From Cruorifilaria tuberocauda (taxonomy: Eukaryota; Nematoda; Chromadorea; Rhabditida; Onchocercidae): 64,000 bases of DNA. The position numbers were made by a program, and so were the translations under genes. The notes under the pieces were generated by a model. That model had not been told where the DNA came from. It saw only the letters and a list, made by a program, of their open reading frames with translations, and did not search any database. Positions 1-11,385 of the stretch are shown here, piece by piece (position 1 is the first letter of the stretch; every line of letters begins with the position of its first letter). The stretch spans positions 1-64,000 of the forward strand of contig JABVXU010000164.1 in NCBI GenBank assembly GCA_013365365.1. Reading direction: 5' to 3'.

Positions 1-235
1 TCTTGGATCAAATAGCGCCCCAAAAGAGACACAAGAAAATCATACCTTTAGCTTGTCATGTTGCCCTAATCTTCAGTTATAATTGAAATCTAGTTTCGGG
101 AAATTTCTCGACAATGAGGGTAATTATATTGGGTTAGCTATTTGGATTCAGATGTTATTTGCTTGAATCCTCCTTTCACATGAAGTAATTAGGATGAGAG
201 TAGAAACTCATTATCCTTAATGTTGAATAGTTTAC

Positions 236-3200
236 CTCAACGAGGGATAAGAAGATAAAGCCAACACAGCCAAACATCCATATATCCAGTGCCTGAATAA
301 TGAATTTGTGCAAAGTATAAAACCAAAAAAACAGCCAGCACTAACAATGTCGTGAGCATTATGACGAGCGCCAAACGTAGTGACTAGCATTCTATTAATT
401 GCGGATATAATATTTTCCTTGTTACCTTTGACAAAGGTAATTTACATAATTCTGCATAAATGCAGAATTAATCTGAGAGAAGATGACCACAATAAATTTT
501 TCTAAAGCTTTTATGAAGTAATGGAAACGAAATTGCTTTTTTGAACCTGTTACTCAAACATTCTTTTTTGTTGCCTCTCATAGTTTGGAGAAGTTTATAC
601 TTTCAATTATTATTAGCTTAGAGCAGGAATTTTATCGATCAAGTCAACTTATTTATTTGTTTTTCAATGTGACCTAAAAATAGGCAGTGTGAGTTTTATA
701 AATTGTCGTTAACAGACTTTCCACTTTCAAGAGAAACAAGTATGAATAACCATATTTTCAAATTATCACCAAGGATATTAAAAGCGTATTGAGAAATCTA
801 TCCGCATCTTCTTACCTTTACATACGACACACGTGGTAAATTTTTGACAATGTTACCAAACTGAAAAGTTAATGCCATCAGTGAGCTAACACCGAGCGTT
901 ATGCGTGCTGGCAAAGCTTTTGTATCAATCCAGAATGCTATCCATGATATGAATACTGATAAATATGTAGGCATGTAAGCCTGCAAAAAAACTCTAAAAC
1001 AGTATAGCTTAGATTTAATTTTGAGAAAAGAAAACATTAGATTGAAAACATTCAACTGTCACGTCTTGTTTATCAATTAGAATTTTCTAATTTCTAGGCA
1101 TATGATGATAATAGGGATTTGAAAAGATTATGTCGCTTTTGTTATCTGAAATATCGATTACCTGTAAAACATAATATCCATAGAGACGACGAAAAATGAA
1201 AACAGCTTCCAGTTGATCCCATTGACCCGCTGTATAATAAAGTGTTGTATTCTTGTTTTCAGAATGTATGAGTACAAAATCGGGCAAATTTTTGCTACTC
1301 GGGTTGGGAATTGATATAGGTTCCCAATCGCGCCAAATTATTCTAACTTCCGCTCTATTATATGAATAACTCTGCAATGAAGCATTTTGGATTGTTAACT
1401 TGTTTTTCATCTTGTAAGCCATAACCTACTTATTGAAATTGGTCGCATTTATTTAATTCATTTCTGTTTTTAAATAACAACGAAATGTGGTTTTATTAAA
1501 CTAGAAAGTTCTGCAGTTCATTAAAGTTTGTATTTTTATGCTCGTAATATTGACTGTTAATAATAGGGGATATTTATATATCCTAAAGTGTCAGAATTGT
1601 TCGGATATATTGTACAACCGTACTACCTAACATCATCTGCGTCTGTAAACGATCAGGCTTTTAATGAAATAAATATGTAGTATTTCTAATTGAGATATTA
1701 CCTCAAAGATGAGATTACATTGTTGTGTATCCATAGGAAAATTGGTTAAATCAAGTTGGCACGGTCCTTGCAGACTAACTCTGAAATTTATTTTTAATAG
1801 AGTTAAACACATTCTGGTCATTTATTAAATATTCTCTAAAACGGTTCCTGCAAGATATTAATATGAAATTTTGCATAATTTGATTACCGAGAGAAATCTC
1901 ATCAATGTTAATTGTTAATGCTTCACGTTCAATCTGTTCTGCTTTTGATTTATACTCCTACTCTTGTTTTTAAATAAATTAATGCTTTACTAACTCGAAT
2001 GAACTATATGAAAGATCTTGCGTAGGAGAAAATTTTACTGCTTTTCATGCAAAGAAATTACTGGATCTTAAGAATCCAACTCTAATGATTTCCACTGTAT
2101 ATATGAATTTATTGATTGTTTTCAAAAATAACTGTACCTGTAATTGAGCCATACTGTTCCATTAGGAAATACTAACAGAAGAATGTTTTGTGATGGTGAC
2201 GTGTGTATTGTTACTTTCTTAGTGTTTACAAGGCAAACATTTGGGGTCCATAGATTGGATAATTTATGAGCGGCAAGTGATAAATTCGTCAAACAGTAAT
2301 TTAAATGCTGAAAATGATACTGTTTTTAGGTACTATGCTTCTCACTTTTAGAGCAGTAAGACGTATCATTTTCTCAGAAATAGAGATTATATATCAATAG
2401 CGGGAAATATTTATAAATCACATAAAATTTTATAACTCATTTGCTTTAAGTATAAATTCTAAAAGATAAAATTCCCGGGAGTTACAAAATTCCCGGGAGT
2501 TACCCTAAAATCAAGTCGGTGATCGTGCCATATTTGGCTGAACCATATATCGGCTTTGAAACTGCTCGTTATTTCACTGATTTCTGTTATGCTTTGAACT
2601 GTCAATTCCACTATCACTTCAATTGAATTATCCGATGGTAATATGTTCTTATCGTACGTTTGCTCATCGAATAGGCCCTAATTAGATAATTTTAAATTTA
2701 AAACCATCTTAAAATAAAATCATTTTCGTTATAGTACAGAAGAAAAAGTAACATAGTAGCATAGTAACATACTCTAACAAATCTCTAACGTAATTTACTA
2801 TTTTTCATGTATTTTTGAATTTGCCATTTTAAAACAATAATTCATTAGTAATTGTGCTTTACTAAACAATCCTGAACTAGTTTTAGTAACCATACTATTG
2901 AGTATTTGGAATTTTTTTTGCCTTTTATTTGCGAAGGAATCAAATCATTAATCACACATTAATAGTTAATCAAGTATTAATTTCCAATATTCGTTATTTT
3001 AATTAACGACATGACTTATTCTCCACGTGGCGAAATTCATCCAATATGGTATCTCATTCCTCAGTCACCTATTTCTCCAATTGATAAAAAATGATAAAAA
3101 AAAAATTTGAAAAAAGTGGGTTACAACGAAACGGGGAAAAAAGAAAGAAAATATCAGTTTTTAACATGGGAACGGAAAAAATTCGAGATGTACCATAACA

Positions 3201-5372
3201 GTTTTTCAAAATAATTATGCGTCTGAAATTAATGATAATTAATTACTGCATTCATATTCATCTGAATATAGCTGAATGATGTATAAAATGAATGATAATT
3301 TTAATGAGATTAAATTACGCTATTCAATGAAATATAATTAAAAGATATAATGATTTGATGCAACAATAGTAACAATAGAATGATGACTGGTGCTATTATA
3401 TATTATTCTTGAAATTGTATTTAAACTAAGAATTCATTCATTTTTGATTCGTTTTGATATGCTTACCCTTATTTTATTTCTTGACGATTAATTTGCCTAT
3501 TATCAATTGGTTTTTACTCTTTATTCAATAATTAATATACCACATTCCTTTTGTGCAAAACTTTTGTATAAGATAATTAATTTGATGCTTGGGTTAATAA
3601 ATGTTAAATGGTAGGAAATTTTGTGCATATCTCTTTTTTAATTCAAGTATTACTAATTATTATCATTTGAGGATAAAAACTGATTGAAATGAAAAATTGA
3701 ATAGGAGCAAGTATAAGTTTTGAAATATTGCATTTTACAATACAGCTTTTTATAACCTTTTTTTTCACTAACGCATTAGGATGTGATGAATGAGGTTAGG
3801 ATTTTTTATATATTTTACACATTTATTTTCGACGTATTAATTGTTTTTTTAAGATTGTTGACGAGAAACTGGTACAAGTAAGCAGTTGTTCTCTTATCGT
3901 TCCTTCTCTTTTGCACTTTTTCTCCTTAAAACTTATAAAAATCTTTACTGCTCATCTGTTACCTCACTAAAAAAAGTTCCATATTTGTTTATTTTTTCTT
4001 CCACTTCTTTTTTTTTTTTAATTTTATACTGTTTATATTATTTTGATAACATCGCATATTCTCCGACACTTCATCTTTCTTTTTCATCAATTTGTTTTAA
4101 AATAGTTGAGGAAAAGTTGGGAAGGTAAGAAATATGTATTTCTGGAAAAAAGCGAAAAGCTGGAATAAATTTTTTTGGATTCAAAAGTTATCAATTGAAT
4201 AATTTTGCGATTATATGATTTCTTTTATTCTGATTTAAAAGCTTTAAGTCTTTTGATTTTATGAGTATTTATTTTAGAGATCACAAATTTCTCTACGTAA
4301 AATATTTATCTGAAAGCGTAGATAAAATTTAAAAACTAATCGAATTCAAAAAGGTATGAGGACGGATATGTGAAAGTAGGTGTTATATATGTATTTTTAT
4401 AAGCCATAAAATATAAATAAAGCAAGTATTTAATATTTGGTACTTTGCGACATTTTTCAATAAATTTTAAAATAGAGCTGAGAAAATGTTGGAAGTAAAA
4501 AGACAATAGTTACTAGGATAGGAGGATAAATTTGCGCTTTTCTACTCAGTTTATAAATGAATTGAATGTTATGGTATTATAATTATCCGGGGAATTCATT
4601 TGGTTCTCTTTGGACTATTAAAACTGTTTGTCGTTCATGCACTAATCAAATTTGTTTTAGTTTATTCGTCAATAAATAAGAGAAAATGAAACGAATATAA
4701 AAAATCGTCACCTGTATCAATTTTTTCCGTAACTCTCCACTGACTGGAATACATGGTTTATACTTATTAAGACTATCATTTCGTTCATTTCCTTTACCTA
4801 AGATAAATTTACACTTCAGTGGTTTAACTATGATTTATTGACTGATATTCATAATGATTGCGTTTTAAATAATATTATTCTGCATTCTTAGGTTTATAAA
4901 TATCCTGTTATTTTAGATATTAAAAAAAAGTATATTTATATGAGAAAAGTAACTGTTAATTACAATGAATTCATTTTATTTTGATATTTTTTCAGGTTTT
5001 AATTGTCAGAGCCTATCAAAATGTAATTTTTTTTGAACTATTCAATTTCTACTTTTCAAACCCTATCAAAACCCATATTTTTTTTTACTTCATAGGTAGT
5101 ATCAATTAATGTAATCATCAAAAAGTTCAAAAAGCAGTATAGTGCTGCTGGTTTACATTAAATTCTAAGGCTAGATAAAAAAGCAAAAAAAGCATTGCAT
5201 AAAGTATAAAATTGAATTAAATGCAATTTTACTCATAAATAAAATCTATTTGATAAATAAAAAACTTACCATTCAATTTCTGTTCTTCAATGATATTTGC
5301 TAGATGATCCGTTTGGGTCGGTGATAATTCGGGTAAAAGTAATACAATACGTGCAAGGTAGGGCACTATCAT
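236..5372 (-). CDS. Cys-loop ligand-gated anion channel subunit, ACC/LGC-46 type (3' part outside window)
   Basis: Eight exons (minus, 5' to 3'): 5372-5270, 4743-4712, 2677-2504, 2307-2138, 1780-1702, 1371-1162, 980-816 and 292-236. Phases agree at every junction and give 330 codons. Seen in order: a hydrophobic N-terminus (signal peptide), the extracellular ligand-binding domain with the motifs [11 protein letters not shown] and [10 protein letters not shown], the Cys-loop [15 protein letters not shown] (13 residues between cysteines), [13 protein letters not shown], then TM1, TM2 and the start of TM3 ([14 protein letters not shown]). The PAR motif before TM2 (ALPARITLG) is the known signature of anion-selective members, so a chloride channel in muscle or neurons is expected. 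[15 protein letters not shown] resembles nematode acetylcholine-gated chloride channels; the exact ligand is inference. The start ATG at 5372 is the first in frame after an upstream stop. TM4 and the cytoplasmic loop lie left of the window. I could assign no exon in 1-235. Confidence 0.9.
2468..2503 (-). repeat. Exact 18-bp tandem duplication containing the splice donor
   Basis: On the minus strand the intron after the exon ending at 2504 begins GTAACTCCCGGGAATTTT, and the same 18 bases follow again without change. Each copy begins with a GTAACT donor. Using the second donor would add 18 nt, six codons without a stop (VTPGNF), to the ligand-binding domain of the channel. Confidence 0.95.
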
Positions 5373-7639
5373 TACTATTGAGAGCAGAATGCTTCCTTTG
5401 AGTTATGTCGCGTTTACAAATGGCAGTAAATTTCTATAGTTGCAGTATAACTGTAGCCATATTGTTAGCAATAATTCTAAACGATTTTCATTATATTTCC
5501 AGTTAAATTTCAGTAAAGTGTTAGAATTGAATTATAGGAATCTGGTAATTTGATATTAGAACTGATGGAAATGAATTCTTCGCAACTTCCAATTACATTA
5601 ACTATGGAATAAATGATTTACCTCATGTGATACATACATTACTTCAATAAAGAAGGTGTAAGTCTTTTAGTTTTTTAATAAGAAAATTCGATGCTTTTTT
5701 ACCAATATGAAATTATTTTTTTCCACATATTTATTGTTAATTATCATACAATGAATAAATAATGAGCCATGCTTTAAAGTGTAACTGATATGCTGAAAAA
5801 TTGTCTTCACTTACAGAAATTATATTTGATGAAAGATGTAAAAAAATTAATAAGATTTAATATAGTCACCGCTTCAAAGTAGCAATTTGAACAGAATATG
5901 AACAAAATGACAATAACTAGCAATTCCACCATTTCTATCCCTTATTTTCATTCGCTAACCTTCCGGCACTAATAACTCACGATTTTCTTGAAAATCTCTC
6001 AAGTCTCTCAAAATAGATAGAGCATTAATAGGCAAGTCTTCTTTTTATCATTTTCCTCCATATTTTCAAATAAAATAAACTTTTCAGCATTAAGTAATTG
6101 AAAAATTGTTTTTCGAACTTTTCAGAAATCTTAGCAATGAATTTTGTTCTTACTCTTACTCTTCACTTTCTTACTTCTTCACTTTAGCAAAAGAATTAAT
6201 AATGACAATTAATTAGGAAACTATAAATTGTGCATTATATAATAGGAAAACAACAAATATTCGTAGGTTCCTTTAGGGTAGATGGTTTGTGGATTCTAAA
6301 GCAATTTGTATTTAAAACATGAGATTTTACCAAATGGAATGGTTGGCTGAATAAAAAAATGTAAAGATTGGAAAACCTAATAAAATTTATCAAAGATGTG
6401 TAGTTTATCAGAAAAAAGTTTCAGGTCACTATTTATATCTTAAGACTTTTCTTATCAGTAAATGTCTATTTCACTATCGGTTTTCACTATCATCAACTTA
6501 CCTTTGTGTTATTATTCATTAATGATGAATAAATTGAAAGATGAGAAATTGAAAGATGTGGATAAGATTAAGCTTTTAAAACAAACTATGATCAATTCAG
6601 TTGAGACATATCCATTTAAAATTTTAAATGGATGAGGATAGATACTAGAGACTAGAGGGATAGGTCTGCTATGCTTACACACATCCGATCTTTACTGGTC
6701 CACGAAATTTGTCAATGAAAAAATAATGTGTAATATTCCACATATACATACACACACATACACGTACGTACGTAAACATATATATTTCTTTTTGACAACT
6801 AGCATTTTGATGCCAAAATTGGCTTCAATAGATATTAAGTATTGCCTATTTCCCAGGTGGTTAGCTTTCTCTCCGTTCGTCGGACTGAGGCTGCTCATTG
6901 ATTTAACTTTCATTTCATATGCATATTTTGAATTGCAGTCAGTTAAAACATATCAATTTTAGATTATCTGAAGATGTATATTCAGTGAAAAATATAGATA
7001 TTTTATTGAAATTTCCGCAAATGACAGTAGCTATCAATGTAAAGAATAAAATATGTCATATGTCCGTTACAGATTTCAAATAAGCAGAAAAAAATCATTG
7101 AAGCAGCTTAACTGATAGGGAATAAAATTAGAAAATCACTTTAATCAACGTGTTTTTTGTTAGTTAGACTCAGTTATTCGCAATAGAGTAAGGATTGTTG
7201 AAATTTAGTCTTTTATGGAATTTATTTTTGAATCTTCAAAAAACATTACTTGAAGGGATACTGATACACTAATCAAATCCGTTGGACTTATTTTTCATCT
7301 GAAGTTGTAAATACATAGATTAAGTTCAATAGTATTTCGATATTTAGTTTGAAGATGAAATTATCGAAAAAAGCCACATCCAAACAAACAAGCAGAATTT
7401 CCACCTAATGAAGGATATTATGGGAGAGAAAAGAATGGTTCCGTGTTTGAGAATGCAGAAAAATGTTAAAACAGCAAAGGGGAAAAAACTGAGAAGTAGG
7501 AATGGCAATGGCGGTAGCGTTTAATCCACATATCCGAAGAATAACCATTGTCAACAATCTTTTGGACAGTTGATATTTTAGTTAATATTTGGAACTAATG
7601 ACGACTTATTATCATTATACCGAACGTATATGTATATAA

Positions 7640-7661
7640 ACGTAATGTAAGTTTTGATAAG
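7640..7661 (+). repeat. 22-bp dispersed direct repeat, copy 1
   Basis: Identical in 22 bases (beginning ACGTAATGTAAG) to 8150-8171, 510 bp away. Both copies are preceded by a TATATA/GTATAT-rich stretch. Function unknown. Confidence 0.9.
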
Positions 7662-8149
7662 ACAAATACTTATCATTAAAAGGATTAAAGGTCCAATTGT
7701 AATTGAATCGTTCTCATCCTGATGTTTTTTTAATTATAATTTCCTTTAAATTTTCATTATTTTAAGCTTAAAAAAACACTACATCAGTCTGTAGGACTTT
7801 AATTTTGTTCTCCTCGCTCTCTCCTTCTTTCTTTCTCTCTCTCTCTTTTTCCTTTCTTTACTCAAATGGACTTAAATGAAGTTCTGAAGACGATGAAGTT
7901 GCATTAAACTACAGTGAATTTAAACTGAAACCAATAATCGTCGTATAGCACCAGTACGTAATTCCGAAATTAAGATGAAAAATTGAATAACATGTTAGTT
8001 GAAGAGCATACACTGTTTAATCCTTTATAGTAAAAAAAAATTTCTCTAGAGAAAAGGAATTTGCTGCATAATAAGAAAAAAAAACCTGAATACCGCTTAT
8101 AAAGTCAGAAAGTGTAATTATGCAGCAGTGCTTACGTTTATATACATAT

Positions 8150-8171
8150 ACGTAATGTAAGTTTTGATAAG
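8150..8171 (+). repeat. 22-bp dispersed direct repeat, copy 2
   Basis: Second exact copy of the element at 7640-7661; flanking sequence is only loosely similar. Confidence 0.9.
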
Positions 8172-8656
8172 TGCAAAACATTTGCACATAAATATATATA
8201 TTGGGTAAAATTTAGACCACTCACTTATTCAGTATCCAGGAAACAGAATTTTAATACAAGCATTCTCCAAAAATAAAAAAAAAGAAATATACGCTCTTAT
8301 CTCAAATTGAAAATTTTATTAGTTCGTAGGATAATTTTTTTGTGGTTTATAATGGGTGACAAAAGCAAATAATCAACGAAAATTAAAAAAATTTTTATAA
8401 CTCAAGAATAAATCGAAAGCTAATTTTTTTTTATGAAATTTCTTTCAACTATATTGCTGCAGTGGAAGATAATATACTATCAAAAGAGAATGCTACGATA
8501 TTTAGAAGAATTTCAATTCTTATAAGATTCTTCAAATTTTATGGTTTATTCGGAAAAAGTGATATCCATGCATAAAATTATTGCTATGTTACATGTGAAT
8601 GTGACTGTAAAGTTTGTTTCTAATTATTTAATATATTTTGAGAATAAATAAACTGT

Positions 8657-10027
8657 ATGACGATAATTGGTAATTTAGAGCAGTATCTTATAAAGCGTGA
8701 ATCCACTAGATCCATTGTCTTGATTCTATTGTCAAATTCTGAAAAATCAATCGTTTCGAACAAACGAAGAAGTGCAAAAAAAGGCATCATGCTTAAATTA
8801 AAGAATTCGAATTGCAAAACTGTATTTTGCGGGTCTTTAAGGGATCAGTAAGAAAAAAAATAGCAGAAAAGTAAAAATGTGATATTATAAAAATTAAATT
8901 GAAAAAAATGAATAAAGCAAAATGAGGTAGACAGATGAGATAAAGGTAAGTTAATAAAGTTACCGTTAGCATGATTTAATTCCTCGACGTCGCATAAATC
9001 CTAATGATAATAATTGTTTATAGATTCTGAGACGTTTGTGATGATGACCATTGAATGAATTCGAAAGAGGATTTTTTTAATACAAGAGAATTGTTTGAAG
9101 GAATTGTTTCGTATTACTTCAGTTTTTCATTATTATTTATTTTGTTAAATTGTAAAATTTTTTTGCTAAATATTTCGGCAGTCTTATTAATAATATTGTA
9201 TGAGGATAATGGATGATATTTGTCTTGATTTATGTAAAAGTTACATGCATTTAAAAGAATGTTTGAAGGTTTTTTTACTGCAATTATAACGTGTTTGTCA
9301 AAAACGAGTTTTTAAATATCACTCATTGTTATGTACAGTTTCGGATACTTTCGGTATACGATCGGACCTGTTTAATCCAATTAATATAACCCGCAGTTTT
9401 CATAAATCTTCAAATTTCAGGCCATTAAAGAAAGGTTTGGCTAACAGTTAATGGGAAATTTCAGGTTAATTTATATTTGCACAAAGTGAATTTGTTTCAT
9501 TGAAAATAATTAGAATTACAAAGATGATTTTTGAATACTGGAAAAATTTATTAGTCTTGTTCTTTGTTTGATATTGATCAGAATAGTGATTAGGTTGAGA
9601 AGAAAGAATTGTGAAATCTGTTATTGTCTCAGATGCAATTTGATTTTAAAAATGCTGTTAACGCTGAGATGATATTCAAAGGGAATGAAAAGAGTAGGGA
9701 AATTCCGTGAAAATCTAAGGACATATCTGAATTGTAAACTGAGTAAATATGAAGTTCCTAAATTCTTTTTTTTTTGGTTTATTTATCAATTTTTTGAAAA
9801 AATTTTCATAGTTTTCGGTAGTTATCGATCCGTTCGTTTATTTCATATTCTACAGTTTCTTCAATATATGAATATTCCCACATTTGATTTCTAGGTTCTT
9901 TCTCAGACAGGAAAAGATCAGGTCCAGTATGCTAGAAAAAAATGACAACGCTTATAATCTTCAATCTGTTGACAATTCAGTACTATTGCTGGAACATTCA
10001 TCGATCAGATCGAAATCGCCCAGCTAA
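8657..10027 (+). CDS. Possible two-exon orphan gene, hypothetical protein
   Basis: Proposed exons 8657-8847 and 9907-10027. The first starts at ATG and ends at a good donor (GATCA|GTAAGA, phase 2). The second follows TTTCTCAG at 9906, restores phase and ends in TAA, giving 103 residues. The predicted protein is polar and basic in the middle (KRRSAKKG), has one hydrophobic stretch (IVLILL) and a serine-rich tail ending SIRSKSPS. No family is recognised. A stop lies in frame shortly before the ATG and no clear trans-splice acceptor precedes it. It may be two exons of a longer unseen gene, or chance. Between the exons is about 1 kb of AT-rich sequence with no other exon seen. Confidence 0.33.
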
Positions 10028-10199
10028 AAGTGATATAAATAAAACATAATAAGTGATATCAAGCTTCTTGAAACTGTTATGTAACGTACAACCTTGGATT
10101 ACTATATGCAACAGCAGAAGATATTCCAAATAGTAACACAGGGATTTTAAAAGTTGCATAACAGAGTGTATGAATATTTATGGACATTGATTAGTTCGG

Positions 10200-10745
10200 A
10201 CAGCGAATGATTGAATTTTAGATGTGACGCGTGACGGCGGTGCGTGTGCAGGATGGTAGAGGTTAAGGGAGATATCGTGGGGCGAGAACGGTGAGAAGAG
10301 AGTTTATGATCCGTGAGCGGAGTACTGCGAAGATTTGAATTCATTCATTTTGTATACTCTCATATCTTCGTACGTCTGAATCGTTGAAGTGAATGCATTA
10401 ACAGTACTGGCAATGGTTAGTTATTGATCGTGGTGATGCAACGGGCAACGTTCTCGTTCTCGTTCTCGGAGAGAGACAGGTTTCGGTAATTGTACGATTA
10501 GAGAGGTGAGCATGTCGAATTCTCGCGTTGTGATGTGGTTGGAAGAGAGTGTTGAAGCGCGCTTGCAACGGGGGAAAAGGCATTGCGTCCCACCAATTGA
10601 TTGATTTCATCTTTTGTCGTTGGCGTTTTCGACGTGGCAGACATTCTCTCCTGCGTTGCGCCCTCATTTCAACGGGACGCTTTCAGTTCTGCTCCAGCAT
10701 TGCTAAATCGCTCCTAGTGCGTGTGTGTGTGTGTGTATGTGTGGG
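10200..10745. promoter_or_regulatory. GC-richer island upstream of the PNUTS-like gene
   Basis: This stretch is visibly richer in G, C and CpG than the AT-rich DNA around it (CGCG, GACGCGTGACGG, a triple TTCTCG run near 10455) and ends in a GT microsatellite. It contains only short open frames with no recognisable domain. Its place about 0.65-1.2 kb before the PNUTS-like start suggests a promoter or a non-coding first exon; this is inference. Confidence 0.4.
10717..10743 (+). repeat. (GT)n microsatellite
   Basis: GT dinucleotide run with a few interruptions, at the right edge of the GC-richer island. Confidence 0.9.
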
Positions 10746-11385
10746 TATACGAATAAACTTTCTGCTTATTAATTACTTTGGAATTTAGTTTACCGGATTT
10801 ATTTTTGATTTCTGAAAAATAGTGATTCATGTTTAAAGATTAAAAAAAATTCGGATGGTATTTCAACATTAATTTTGATAAATTTGGTTAGAAATGATAA
10901 ATTTATTAGAATGTCTATCTCTTCGATTATCTGCCGATACATATATTTAACTGGTAAGATTCACAATATATTTTGTGAAAAAAAGGTTTTAAAACAATAA
11001 CCTTATCGGTAATTTAAACATAAAATATGATCTTAGATGAAATAGTTTATGGATGGATTCATTTTTACGAAGCGAAAATATTTTTAATATATACTGCACT
11101 GCTATATAAGATATTTGCTGATCAAAGGCATATATGTGACTTGTGAAATCATAGTAAAGATTTCATTGTAATATTATCGTCTCTATGCTGCTTTGGAACT
11201 GCAGGATTTTATTTTCATATCTGCAAGCTAGTAAAAATTTAGTACGGCTGTTCTGTTGTTATGTGCACTTTTTTTATATGTGATAATATTTCTCGGAATA
11301 GACTTTGCTGTTTTTGACGTAATTGTACATCGACATATTATGGAAATTAATAAAGTTATATATTTTAGGATATTAGCGGTCCGAA
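10746..11385. other. Upstream region of the PNUTS-like gene
   Basis: AT-rich, with no exon seen. It ends in TATATTTTAG at 11368, an acceptor-like site only 17 nt before the start codon. This suits spliced-leader trans-splicing as used by nematodes, or a cis intron after a first exon in the GC-richer island. Confidence 0.4.
11361..11368 (+). promoter_or_regulatory. Candidate trans-splice acceptor
   Basis: TATTTTAG followed by a 17-nt leader and the ATG at 11386. Position and sequence match nematode spliced-leader acceptors; whether it is trans or cis cannot be told from DNA alone. Confidence 0.5.

Larger units (their letters stand above)
5373..8656. other. Intergenic/5' region of the channel gene
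   Basis: AT-rich DNA upstream of the channel gene. Short open stretches exist, for example minus-strand 6913-6692 and plus-strand 7400-7524, but none shows a recognisable domain together with phase-consistent splice sites. A pyrimidine-rich CT tract lies near 7825-7860 and a short CACATA-type tract near 6745-6785. The region probably holds the channel promoter. Confidence 0.5.

Noticed and set aside
6692..6962. Overlapping open frames on both strands
   Set aside because: Neither strand shows a domain or phase-matching splice sites; composition is ordinary for this DNA.
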